A stretch of DNA of 16,012 nt from Bacteroidales bacterium (lineage in GTDB: Bacteria; Bacteroidota; Bacteroidia; Bacteroidales; VadinHA17): assembly GCA_030692905.1 (NCBI GenBank), contig JAUYBT010000193.1, forward strand, positions 1-16,012, read 5' to 3'. Below, in pieces: positions 1 through 7,790 of this stretch. Numbering within the stretch: position 1 is the stretch's first letter; every line of letters starts with the position of its first letter. The translations under genes and the position numbers were made by a program. The notes under the pieces were generated by a model. That model saw nothing but the letters and a program-made list of their open reading frames with translations, had not been told where the DNA came from and did not search any database.

Positions 1-2894
1 GGGCGCATGAAAACCGGATCAGCTTTTTGAACAAGCTTATCTTCAGCATCATATATTTTACTGGTAGCCAGCCTGTTAAGAAGAATGTTTGCAAGACTTT
101 CATTATAATCTTTTCCCCTCATCTTAATGAACTCATCCTCTCCCATCCTGCTGGCAATCTGTTTATATAATGTATCACGCGTGTATGAGATCGACCGGCT
201 TTTTATTCTGAATGAACTCCTTAAACTGTCAAGATATACCTTTGCTTCACCAGCAACAAATTCATTGAATCCTTTGTAATTCAGACTACTGATCCATTTC
301 CCGGGCTTAATACCGGATAAAGGTGAAAGATCTTTAATATGATAATTAATTTTTTTAAAGTTGCTTTCAGAATATTCTCTGTAATCAGGAACTTTCCCTA
401 CAGCCAGGCACTCATCGACTTTAACTTTCAAAGTAGGGAGAAGAAATGAAGCGTACCAGTCATTCTGACTTATTTCCATATCCAATTTAAAAAAGGGCTT
501 TTCAAATTTATTGCTCTTGAACTGTTCTACACTTAATGCTTCATATGCCCAGCGGGTTACCATAATATCTCCAACAACCGGTACATAAATTTTCTTACTG
601 ATTGATTTATGAAGGTCATCAAATTTTATCATTGCACCCCCAAGCAGAAGCTGGGGCACAAGGATCAGTGGAATAAGGATATATATACTGACAGCCGTTC
701 GCATACCGGCAGAAATATTCAACCCCAGAAGGTTTCCGAAACAAGCTGTTGAGAAAAGAATTATCCATTGCTGGAAAAGCATACCCCTTGCTTCGAGAAT
801 TAAGTTAGCAACCAGGATAAATGACAATGATTGGATTGCGGATATGGCAAACAGGAAATTGATCTTTGAAAGAAGATAGCTTAGTCTGCTTAAATTCAGA
901 AATTTCTCTCTTTCAAGAATTTTTCTGTCTCTGAAAATCTCCTCGGCACTCACCGTCAGTCCGATAAAAAGTGCAACTATAACTGCCATGAAGAGGAATA
1001 CCGGATAATTCTTATTATTTGCAAAGATGTATACTCCGTTCTCGCTGAATTTTGAGATATACCCGAGTATGAATGCCAGCAGTGGGGCCTCAAGAAGATT
1101 AATGGTCATATATTGCCGGTCGGCCAGTTTTCGTGTAAGGTTGCGTTTAATGAATGTTCTGATCTGATCTACCTTTTCAGGAACTCTGAAGTTACTGGGA
1201 GGAATAACTGTTTTTGAGGGCTTGTCCCCAAGAACAGGCATCATCTTTTTCATATATTTTTCGTGCCACTCCTTTGGGCTGATCTGCCTCTCTTTTCCGG
1301 GATAACCTGAATTATCAATAACCTTAACCTCAATAATATGCAGGATGTCATCCGTTTCAACATTTCCACAGTTCGGGCATTCACTCTCGGCAGCATTTGC
1401 CTGGGAAGTTTCAGTTTTGAAATAAACCAGGGCTTCAACAGGATCGCCATCGTAAATCATATAGCCACCCTTATCGAGCAGCCATAACCTGTCGAACATC
1501 TTGATAATATCTGAAGAGGGTTGATGAATTATTGCAAAAACCAGCTTCCCGCTTAAAGCCTGATTTCTCAGTAAAATCATTACCTTTTCTGAATCGAAAG
1601 AGGATAATCCGGATGTTGGCTCATCAATAAATAAGACCACAGGCTCGCGCATAAGTTCAAGACCAATGTTAAGCCGTTTCCGTTGACCACCGCTGACCTT
1701 CTTATTCATTATATCTCCAACCTGCAGATCTTTTATTTCATAGAGATCAAGATCCTGGAGGACTTTTTCAACGGTGTTTTTTAACTGCCCTTCATCATAA
1801 TCACCAAAACATAACCTGGCATTAAAATAGAGATTCTGATAAACTGTAAGTTCCTCTATAAGCATATCATCCTGAGGGACAAATCCTATAAGGCCTTTCA
1901 ACTCTTCCGAATCGGAATTAATGTCATAACCATTTATGTACAGGTTCCCGGCTGAAGGCTTAATCTTGCCATGGAGCAAATTAAGCATTGTGGTTTTCCC
2001 GACGCCGCTGCCTCCCATAATACCGATCAGGTTGCCCGATTCAACCCTGAAATTCATTTTCTGAAGTCCGTTATCAGAGTTCTTGAAAAGGAATTCAATA
2101 TTATGTCCCTCAAAGAATATCTTTTCAGGAAATTTTCTTGAAACAAATTTTTTGTAAATTTTCGAATAGTAGATCGGATCAATACCCTGACCCTTTATAT
2201 TAACACCACGGTCAAGGAGATAAGATCTGCACGCTATAATATCTCTTCCTTTGAAATACAGAACCTGAGGTCCATCGTAAGTAAACAGAAGAGTTCCTGT
2301 ACTTTCAATATGCATTACAACAAGATGGCCTTTAAAACCTTTTATTCTGATATGCCGCCACTTGTCATAATTTTTATAAATACCGGCTCCGGATAATTTA
2401 GGGTTGTCACTTTCAATTATGAGAATACATTCGGGTGATACATCATCATATGCTCTGCTTATCATGAAGGCAGTGGCATCATCATATTCCTTTTTAGAAA
2501 TATTAAATGTCCTTGAAACAATGTCTATAATTGTTTTCTCCTGTTCGGAAATCATTCCATCTTCAAATGCAAACTCGATAAGCTGAAGAAAAACGATCAT
2601 TCTCTCTTCGAGGAACAACCCTTTTTTGATTTGCCGGCAGATATTTGTTATCTGAAATGATATAAGAGAATCGTCATCTGACAGTTCAGCTTTGTCAACA
2701 CTTTTAAGTTCATTGGAATAAAACTCAAGATTATTTTCGAACAGGGCATAATACTCTTCCTCCAACTCCCTGTTAAGATATCTCCGGAGGTAACTGCGCA
2801 GAATTTTTTTGCCTCTCGATGAAATTCCAGCCGGATTAATGGTCGAAACGATGGCAAAAATGTGAATTAAGGCAAGTAATACAGATTCCCTCAT
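1..2894 (-). CDS. ABC-2 type transporter, ATPase-permease fusion with TerB-like N-terminal region (C-terminus cut by window edge)
   Basis: The reading frame is open from the ATG at 2894 to base 1, about 964 codons, with the C-terminus outside the window. Residues about 85-145 look like a TerB-like helical module (acidic 'EDGMISEQE' turn). A linker follows, then an ABC ATPase of the ABCG/White type: Walker A GGSGVGKT (294-301), Q-loop Gln341, signature VSGGQ (400-404), Walker B VVLFIDE (419-425) and switch His457. Residues 506-510 (CPNCG) look like half a zinc ribbon. Hydrophobic segments near 598-613, 629-650, 678-700, 708-728 and 735-756 form the membrane part; a soluble stretch of about 200 residues follows and more membrane helices are probably missing. 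The ATPase-before-permease order fits an exporter or lipid/peptide half-transporter acting at the inner membrane. The substrate is unknown. No good ribosome binding site precedes the start, as is common in this phylum. Confidence 0.88.
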   Translation of the reverse strand, partial: MRESVLLALIHIFAIVSTINPAGISSRGKKILRSYLRRYLNRELEEEYYALFENNLEFYSNELKSVDKAELSDDDSLISFQITNICRQIKKGLFLEERMIVFLQLIEFAFEDGMISEQEKTIIDIVSRTFNISKKEYDDATAFMISRAYDDVSPECILIIESDNPKLSGAGIYKNYDKWRHIRIKGFKGHLVVMHIESTGTLLFTYDGPQVLYFKGRDIIACRSYLLDRGVNIKGQGIDPIYYSKIYKKFVSRKFPEKIFFEGHNIEFLFKNSDNGLQKMNFRVESGNLIGIMGGSGVGKTTMLNLLHGKIKPSAGNLYINGYDINSDSEELKGLIGFVPQDDMLIEELTVYQNLYFNARLCFGDYDEGQLKNTVEKVLQDLDLYEIKDLQVGDIMNKKVSGGQRKRLNIGLELMREPVVLFIDEPTSGLSSFDSEKVMILLRNQALSGKLVFAIIHQPSSDIIKMFDRLWLLDKGGYMIYDGDPVEALVYFKTETSQANAAESECPNCGNVETDDILHIIEVKVIDNSGYPGKERQISPKEWHEKYMKKMMPVLGDKPSKTVIPPSNFRVPEKVDQIRTFIKRNLTRKLADRQYMTINLLEAPLLAFILGYISKFSENGVYIFANNKNYPVFLFMAVIVALFIGLTVSAEEIFRDRKILEREKFLNLSRLSYLLSKINFLFAISAIQSLSFILVANLILEARGMLFQQWIILFSTACFGNLLGLNISAGMRTAVSIYILIPLILVPQLLLGGAMIKFDDLHKSISKKIYVPVVGDIMVTRWAYEALSVEQFKSNKFEKPFFKLDMEISQNDWYASFLLPTLKVKVDECLAVGKVPDYREYSESNFKKINYHIKDLSPLSGIKPGKWISSLNYKGFNEFVAGEAKVYLDSLRSSFRIKSRSISYTRDTLYKQIASRMGEDEFIKMRGKDYNESLANILLNRLATSKIYDAEDKLVQKADPVFMR

Positions 2895-2906
2895 AAAGGC
2901 ATCAAG

Positions 2907-2940
2907 TAAAAAAAAGACCGCAAAGTTAAATGCTTTGCGG
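2907..2940 (-). terminator. Rho-independent terminator after the lipoprotein gene
   Basis: On the minus strand an 8-bp perfect stem CCGCAAAG / CTTTGCGG (arms 2933-2940 and 2918-2925) encloses a 7-nt loop and is followed by TC and eight T residues (2908-2915). It begins about 20 nt after the lipoprotein stop codon. It ends only 13 nt before the ABC transporter start, so that gene needs read-through or a promoter overlapping the hairpin. Confidence 0.85.
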
Positions 2941-2959
2941 CCAGGTATTCATGAAATAA

Positions 2960-3781
2960 CTATTGTACAATTTGGTTTCTTACACCATCAATGACCTTGG
3001 TTATATCCTTAATATTCTGATCAGTAAGACTCGTGCCAATTCCTTCATATGCTTTCTTAACAGGATCAAGTAATTTTACGAAATCACTGACACTTGGATC
3101 GGAGGCATAAGGCTGTGTTATTTCGAGGAAAAGCTCGAATGATTTCTTTTGCTCAAGCAGAACTCTTGTGATGTCTGCAACCTGGTATGCTGCATACGAA
3201 ACATGTGTTGTCAGATACATGCCTTCAACCCATGCACCTCCAACAACAAGCAGAGCTAAAGGTTGCTGATCGTTTTCACTCAGATATGAATAAGTATCAT
3301 TAAATGCGCTTGTCAGTATTTTCACCAGTTCATCCTTGTTATCAAAATTCTGTTTTATTTTATCATATAACTCTGTACTGTATATTTTAGACATATTGAG
3401 TTCGTTGGAAAGTGATCTGATAGCATCCAGATAATTAATTACTTCCTGATTCATATTGTAGAGAGTTACATAACTCAGATCGGCTCCATAAACACCAAGG
3501 TTGATCGCCCTTGTTGTACTGGTGAAATATTTTTTTGCGTTTTCAACCGGATTTGTTATACCAATTATATATCCAACTTCAAAGTCGGTAAGCTTCTTGA
3601 TTATCTCTGCTGATGTAGGCAAAGGATAAACATTAGCTTCAATCTGACTTTTAATTGTATCCACCTGTTCCTGCTCAATCTTTTTTTGCTGTTTTTTGGT
3701 TGCCCTGTCTTTGCATGAAGTCAAACAACTAAAACTTATTATCAGCATCGGAAGTATAACACCTGCAATAATCTTTTTCAT
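2960..3781 (-). CDS. Predicted lipoprotein of unknown function
   Basis: The protein has 273 residues. A signal peptide with basic n-region MKK and a hydrophobic core ends in the lipobox LTSC, with Cys23 as the lipidated residue. Lys-Asp follows the Cys, which resembles the surface-export signals described for Bacteroidota lipoproteins, so location on the outer face of the outer membrane is possible but not shown. Residues 24-45 are highly charged (Lys/Gln/Glu). The rest is predicted mostly helical without a motif I recognise; 'NLGVYGADLSYVTLYN' and 'LVVGGAWVEGMYL' look like conserved cores. It is followed by its own terminator, so it is probably a single-gene transcript. The ABC transporter lies downstream on the same strand, but a functional link is only a guess. 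No frame damage is seen. Confidence 0.8.
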   Translation of the reverse strand: MKKIIAGVILPMLIISFSCLTSCKDRATKKQQKKIEQEQVDTIKSQIEANVYPLPTSAEIIKKLTDFEVGYIIGITNPVENAKKYFTSTTRAINLGVYGADLSYVTLYNMNQEVINYLDAIRSLSNELNMSKIYSTELYDKIKQNFDNKDELVKILTSAFNDTYSYLSENDQQPLALLVVGGAWVEGMYLTTHVSYAAYQVADITRVLLEQKKSFELFLEITQPYASDPSVSDFVKLLDPVKKAYEGIGTSLTDQNIKDITKVIDGVRNQIVQ

Positions 3782-3854
3782 TTTAAATCATTTTAAATTT
3801 AAAAATATCACTCAAAAACTGCCCATAAAAGTAATAAATAATATTGAAACTAAT

Positions 3855-4034
3855 GAGTGCCTAGAGTTTGGAGTGCCTAAAATGCCTAAAATTTTTATAA
3901 ATAAATACTAATTCCCTCCCGTACCGATTTTTTCACGATTAAAAAGAAGCTCTTGATTTAATCTGATGAAATTTGTTACTTTTCATTCTTTTAATTTCCA
4001 CTTTAGGCACTCCGAACTTTAGTGCACTTTAAGT
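3855..4034. repeat. Small inverted-repeat element (MITE-like or interspersed repeat) in divergent intergenic region
   Basis: This 332-335 bp intergenic region separates the divergent lipoprotein and C-S lyase genes. On the left, TGCCTA recurs three times (3858, 3874, 3883). The 12-mer GGAGTGCCTAAA at 3870-3881 is repeated in perfect inverse at 4002-4013, and similarity extends outward as GTGC-CTAGAGTTT versus GTGCACTAAAGTTC. The hexamer ACTAAT lies directly outside both ends (3849-3854 and 4035-4040), as a target-site duplication would. There is no coding capacity. It could be a non-autonomous mobile element, an interspersed intergenic repeat or a regulatory structure; the hexamer match could also be chance in AT-rich DNA. 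Confidence 0.5.
3937..3963. repeat. Hairpin inside the inverted-repeat element
   Basis: GATTAAA-AAGA, loop AGC, TCTT, a GA bulge and TTTAATC form an 11-bp stem with a 3-nt loop. It sits near the centre of the element bounded by the GTGCCTAAA arms. No T-run follows directly on either strand, so it is not a typical terminator. Confidence 0.45.
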
Positions 4035-4116
4035 ACTAATTAGTTACCTTAAGATTATAACGCTAACATCTGATTTTTTATATATCTTTAAGCCCCTGAA
4101 TTTATATCACTTTTTG

Positions 4117-5292
4117 ATGATGTGGAATTTCGATGAACCTGCTAAAAGAGAGGGGACAAACTGTATAAAGTATGATCTCAGGGAAAAGACATTCGGTGTT
4201 AAAGATATTATCCCGATGTGGGTTGCTGATATGGATTTTAATACCCCTGATTTTATTGTAAAGTCACTTCAGGAACGTCTTAACCATGAGATTTATGGTT
4301 ATTCTTTCCGTCCTCCTGAATACTATTTGTCAATAATCGACTGGCTTGTTTGCAGACATAACTGGAGGGTAGAAAAAGAGTGGATAAGCTTTTGTCCCGG
4401 CATCGTTCCGGCACTCAACTTTTGCACCCTGGCATTCACTCAGCCTGGTGATAATATAATTGTTCAGCCCCCTGTTTATTTTCCTTTCTTTTCCGCAGCC
4501 GAATCCCACGGCCGTAAGCTTATCTATAACAGACTGACAGAGTCTGACGGAAAATGGGTTATGGATTATGATTCACTGATTGCGGGAATTGACGGGAAAA
4601 CAAAAATGATAATAATATCCAATCCGCACAATCCGATCGGACGGGTATGGACCCCGGATGAATTAAACAAACTTGCAGACATCTGCCTGAAAAATAATAT
4701 TCTGATCCTCTCCGACGAAATACATTGTGACCTTGTTCTGCCCGGATTCAATCATACTCCCTTTGCAAAACTATCCGAAAAAATTGCCGAAAATACTATT
4801 ACCTGTATCGCTCCAAGCAAAACATTCAACCTTGCAGGTCTATCGACTTCATCTGTAATTATTTCAAATCCTGTTTTAAGAAAATCTTTTAACAGAATAG
4901 TTGAAAACCTGCATATCGGATCCGGCAACATCTTTGGTACAACCGCCTCAATAGCAGCATATTCACATGGACATAAATGGATAGATGCGTTACTTGATTA
5001 TATTGACCATAATATTGAATTTGTTGAAGATTATTGCAGGAAGATGATTCCTGAAATTATTCCTGTTCAGCCTGAAGCAACCTATATGATATGGCTCGAT
5101 TGTCGTAAATTTGGTATGACAGGAAAAGAGCTTCAGAATTTTTTTGTAAAAAAAGCAGGTGTGGGAATGAACGAGGGCTCAACTTTTGGCCCCGGAGGAG
5201 AGGGATTTATGAGAATGAATCTGGCCACTACACACCAAACAGTCATAAATGCTATGGAACAAATTGAAAAGGCTGTTTCCTCCCTCAGATAA
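4117..5292 (+). CDS. patB: PatB/MalY-type PLP-dependent C-S lyase (cystathionine beta-lyase family aminotransferase)
   Basis: This is a 391-residue fold-type I PLP enzyme. PatB/MalY relatives cleave the C-S bond of cystathionine or cysteine to give pyruvate, ammonia and a thiol; some aminotransferases share the fold. Visible landmarks: N-terminal 'WNFDEPAKREGTN', 'MWVADMDF', NPHNP (Asn172) in the cofactor pocket, Asp200 in SDEIHCDL (pairs with the pyridine nitrogen), SKTFNLAGL with Lys235 as the PLP-binding lysine, and an Arg near residue 366 in 'GFMRMNL' for the substrate carboxylate. The length is normal for the family. The start is ATG at 4117 or 4120; an upstream in-frame TTG at 4114 is less likely. 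The gap to carA is only 18 nt, so co-transcription is likely, though a C-S lyase has no obvious place in arginine synthesis. Substrate specificity cannot be read from sequence. Confidence 0.87.
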   Translation: MMWNFDEPAKREGTNCIKYDLREKTFGVKDIIPMWVADMDFNTPDFIVKSLQERLNHEIYGYSFRPPEYYLSIIDWLVCRHNWRVEKEWISFCPGIVPALNFCTLAFTQPGDNIIVQPPVYFPFFSAAESHGRKLIYNRLTESDGKWVMDYDSLIAGIDGKTKMIIISNPHNPIGRVWTPDELNKLADICLKNNILILSDEIHCDLVLPGFNHTPFAKLSEKIAENTITCIAPSKTFNLAGLSTSSVIISNPVLRKSFNRIVENLHIGSGNIFGTTASIAAYSHGHKWIDALLDYIDHNIEFVEDYCRKMIPEIIPVQPEATYMIWLDCRKFGMTGKELQNFFVKKAGVGMNEGSTFGPGGEGFMRMNLATTHQTVINAMEQIEKAVSSLR

Positions 5293-5310
5293 AAAGAAAT
5301 ATCTAAATAG

Positions 5311-6393
5311 ATGAAAAACAGTGTACATGTAAGGTTAACCCTTGAAGACGGAACGATCTATCATGGCCGGTCCTTCGGATCGCCCACCCCCGCTGCGGGA
5401 GAGGTGGTTTTTAATACCGCCATGACAGGATATCCCGAAAGTTTAACCGATCCATCCTATCGCGGACAGATACTTTGCCTCACCTATCCTCTGGTCGGAA
5501 ACTATGGAGCACCAGGAAAAAGCGAGGAAAATGATCTCTATCGCTTTTATGAGTCGTCTTCTATTCACATCTCAGGGCTCATTGTGTCTGATTATTCCTT
5601 TGAGTACAGCCACTGGAATGCCACAGAAAGTCTCGATGAGTGGCTGAAAAGAAATAATGTGCCGGGTATTTACGGTATAGATACAAGAGCTTTGACAAAA
5701 AGAATCCGTGAGAAAGGAGCCATGCTTGGCAAGGTTGAACCCGAAGGAACAGAAACCGGTTTTTATGACCCGAACAAAGTAAATCTTGTTGCTGAAGTAA
5801 GCACATATGAAAAGAAAGTTTATGGCTCAGGAAAGTACAAGATACTACTCGTTGACTGTGGTGTTAAGTATAACATAATCAGGAACCTTCTTAAAAGGGA
5901 TACTACAATTATAAGGGTACCATGGGACTATGATTTTCACAAAGAAGAATTTGACGGACTATTTCTTTCCAATGGTCCGGGTGATCCAAAAATGTGTGTC
6001 ACCACAGTTGAAAACATTAAAAAAGCATTTTCCGGTGAAAAACCGGTATTCGGGATATGCCTGGGAAACCAGTTGATGGCGCTTGCCTCCGGAGCAGATA
6101 CCTATAAACTGAAATATGGCCACAGAAGCCACAATCAGCCGGTTCTTCAGGTAGGCACCGATAAAGCGTACATTACATCACAAAATCACGGATTTGCAGT
6201 CGATAACAAAACTTTAGGGAAAGATTGGGAACCTCTGTTCATAAATATCAACGACCAGACAAATGAGGGAATGAAACATAAAACCTTGCCGTTTTTCTCA
6301 ACTCAATTTCACCCCGAAGCGTCCGGCGGACCGACTGATACTGACTACCTGTTCGATGTTTTTATAGAAAATATAGAGAAATCGAAGAAGTAG
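5311..6393 (+). CDS. carA: Carbamoyl-phosphate synthase small (glutaminase) subunit CarA
   Basis: The 360-residue protein hydrolyses glutamine and passes ammonia to CarB for carbamoyl phosphate, the precursor of arginine and pyrimidines. The N-terminal CPSase domain carries 'GEVVFNTAMTGYPE' and 'SYRGQIL'. The C-terminal class I glutamine amidotransferase domain has NGPGDP (221-226), nucleophile Cys250 in GICLGN, and His334 and Glu336 in FHPEA, so the triad is intact. Many stretches ('DPNKVNLVAEVST', 'VPWDYDF', 'NDQTNEG', 'GPTDTDYLFD') match the glutaminase-like domain of eukaryotic CPS I more closely than E. coli CarA, from memory. Unlike CPS I, the Cys is kept. The stop codon is part of a 26-bp palindrome. 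Its partner carB is not adjacent but about 3.3 kb downstream, beyond inverted argHGR. Confidence 0.97.
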   Translation: MKNSVHVRLTLEDGTIYHGRSFGSPTPAAGEVVFNTAMTGYPESLTDPSYRGQILCLTYPLVGNYGAPGKSEENDLYRFYESSSIHISGLIVSDYSFEYSHWNATESLDEWLKRNNVPGIYGIDTRALTKRIREKGAMLGKVEPEGTETGFYDPNKVNLVAEVSTYEKKVYGSGKYKILLVDCGVKYNIIRNLLKRDTTIIRVPWDYDFHKEEFDGLFLSNGPGDPKMCVTTVENIKKAFSGEKPVFGICLGNQLMALASGADTYKLKYGHRSHNQPVLQVGTDKAYITSQNHGFAVDNKTLGKDWEPLFININDQTNEGMKHKTLPFFSTQFHPEASGGPTDTDYLFDVFIENIEKSKK

Positions 6394-6416
6394 TGACACG
6401 CCATGGCGTGTCACTA
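6391..6416. terminator. Perfect 26-bp palindrome shared by the carA and argH stop codons; likely bidirectional terminator
   Basis: The sequence TAGTGACACGCC, then AT, then the exact complement GGCGTGTCACTA is a perfect palindrome centred on CCATGG. Its left TAG is the carA stop and its right CTA is the argH stop read on the other strand. Convergent transcripts would both fold it into a strong hairpin. There is no T-run, so termination may be factor-dependent or the element may be an interspersed palindromic repeat. Confidence 0.6.
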
Positions 6417-7757
6417 CCGGGTTACATGATGCATCATCTTATCTGCCAGTTCAGCAGCCGTTGTATTTTTAAACCACTTCATCCTGTTTTCGAAAATTTC
6501 AGCGATCTCTTTGTTACACAGATTCCCGATACTGCCTTCATGAACATAATCAGATAATGAAGTCTTTGAGAATGAGGAATTTTTAACCATTTCAGATACT
6601 GCTTTATATGCATCTCTGAACGGGATGCCCTGCTTCACCAGCCGGTTCACCTCCTCTGTACTGAATATAGTATTGTACAAAGGATTCTCCGTTATATTCT
6701 TCTTGATCTTTATATTATTGAGCATTAAAAGCATTATCTCAATAGACTCCCTCAATTCTCCGAACGCATCAAATATCAGCTGTTTAAGCAGCTGAAGATC
6801 TCTGTTGTATCCTGAAGGGAGGTTACTGGTTAGGATTGCTACCTGGTTAGGCAGAGTTTGAATTACATTTGCACGGGCCCTGATAAGTTCGAACACGTCC
6901 GGATTTCTTTTCTGGGGCATTATACTTGAACCGGTAACATATTCATCAGGAAAATCGATGAACCTGAATTCGGAACTCATATAAAGACAGATATCCATTG
7001 AGAAACGTGAAAGGGTCTGAGCAACAGAAGCCAGTGCGGATGCAATGGCCATCTCAATCTTTCCCCTGCTCAGGCTTGCATAGGCTGAGTTGTAGAGAAG
7101 ATCATCAAATTCGAGAAGATCTGATGTCAGTTTCCTGTTTATAGGCAAGGTAGTTCCATATCCTGCCGCAGTTCCCAGAGGATTCTGATTATTGAGGGCT
7201 CTTGCCCCGGAAAGCAGCAGGACATCATCGGCCAGACATTCGGCATACGCTCCAAACCATAAGCCAAATGACGAAACCATAGCCGGCTGCATATGGGTAT
7301 AGCCCGGTAACAGAATCTCTTTATACTGCTCGCTCAATGACTGCAGCCTGGTAAAAAGCCTGCGGATCAGAACAGAGAGCTTATCGATCTCTTCCCTTGT
7401 ATAGAGACGTATATCTACCAGTACCTGATCATTTCGTGACCGTCCGGTATGAATTTTCTTACCGGTTGTTCCAAGGATTGAGGACATCTCCTTTTCAATC
7501 TGAGAGTGGATGTCCTCCACATCTTTTTCAATTACCAGGCTCCCTTCCTCGTCCCACACAAAAAGAGAATGAAGAGCTTTTAACAAGTCATTTTTCTCTT
7601 CTTCTGAAATTAATCCTACATCATCAAGCATTATTACATGAGCCATTGAACCAATTATATCCCATTTTGTGAGGGCTAAATCGGTTTTTCTGTCTTTACC
7701 TGCCGTGAATTCGATGATTGCAGGCTCGGGATTTATCCCTTTTTCCCAGAGTTTCAT
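6414..7757 (-). CDS. argH: Argininosuccinate lyase ArgH
   Basis: The 447-residue enzyme splits argininosuccinate into arginine and fumarate, the last step of arginine synthesis in the cytoplasm. It belongs to the fumarase/aspartase superfamily. Residues 276-286 read GSSIMPQKRNP, the family signature on the flexible catalytic loop, with the catalytic Ser expected here (277 or 278). Other conserved blocks are 'GRSRNDQV' near residue 105 and 'LPGYTHMQPA' near 150-160, which contribute the substrate contacts and the general-base His. The length is slightly below the usual 455-470 residues. It lies 33 nt downstream of argG on the same strand and probably forms one operon with it. It ends inside the palindrome shared with carA. 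No internal damage is seen. Confidence 0.97.
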   Translation of the reverse strand: MKLWEKGINPEPAIIEFTAGKDRKTDLALTKWDIIGSMAHVIMLDDVGLISEEEKNDLLKALHSLFVWDEEGSLVIEKDVEDIHSQIEKEMSSILGTTGKKIHTGRSRNDQVLVDIRLYTREEIDKLSVLIRRLFTRLQSLSEQYKEILLPGYTHMQPAMVSSFGLWFGAYAECLADDVLLLSGARALNNQNPLGTAAGYGTTLPINRKLTSDLLEFDDLLYNSAYASLSRGKIEMAIASALASVAQTLSRFSMDICLYMSSEFRFIDFPDEYVTGSSIMPQKRNPDVFELIRARANVIQTLPNQVAILTSNLPSGYNRDLQLLKQLIFDAFGELRESIEIMLLMLNNIKIKKNITENPLYNTIFSTEEVNRLVKQGIPFRDAYKAVSEMVKNSSFSKTSLSDYVHEGSIGNLCNKEIAEIFENRMKWFKNTTAAELADKMMHHVTR

Positions 7758-7790
7758 ATTAACTTTTATAAATTAATTAAGTATTTGTTA

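Noticed and set aside
3781..3804. AT-rich palindrome TTTTAAATTTAAAA and a repeated TTTTAAAT before the lipoprotein gene
   Set aside because: The composition is only A and T in an AT-rich leader, so chance explains it.
4114..4116. TTG start for the C-S lyase
   Set aside because: Two ATG codons follow immediately, and relatives begin with a Met one or two residues before NFDE.
6052..6066. Asn in place of His in the GICLGH motif of CarA as a possible defect
   Set aside because: The nucleophile Cys250 and the His334/Glu336 pair are present; the changed residue is outside the triad and Asn also occurs there in eukaryotic CPS I.
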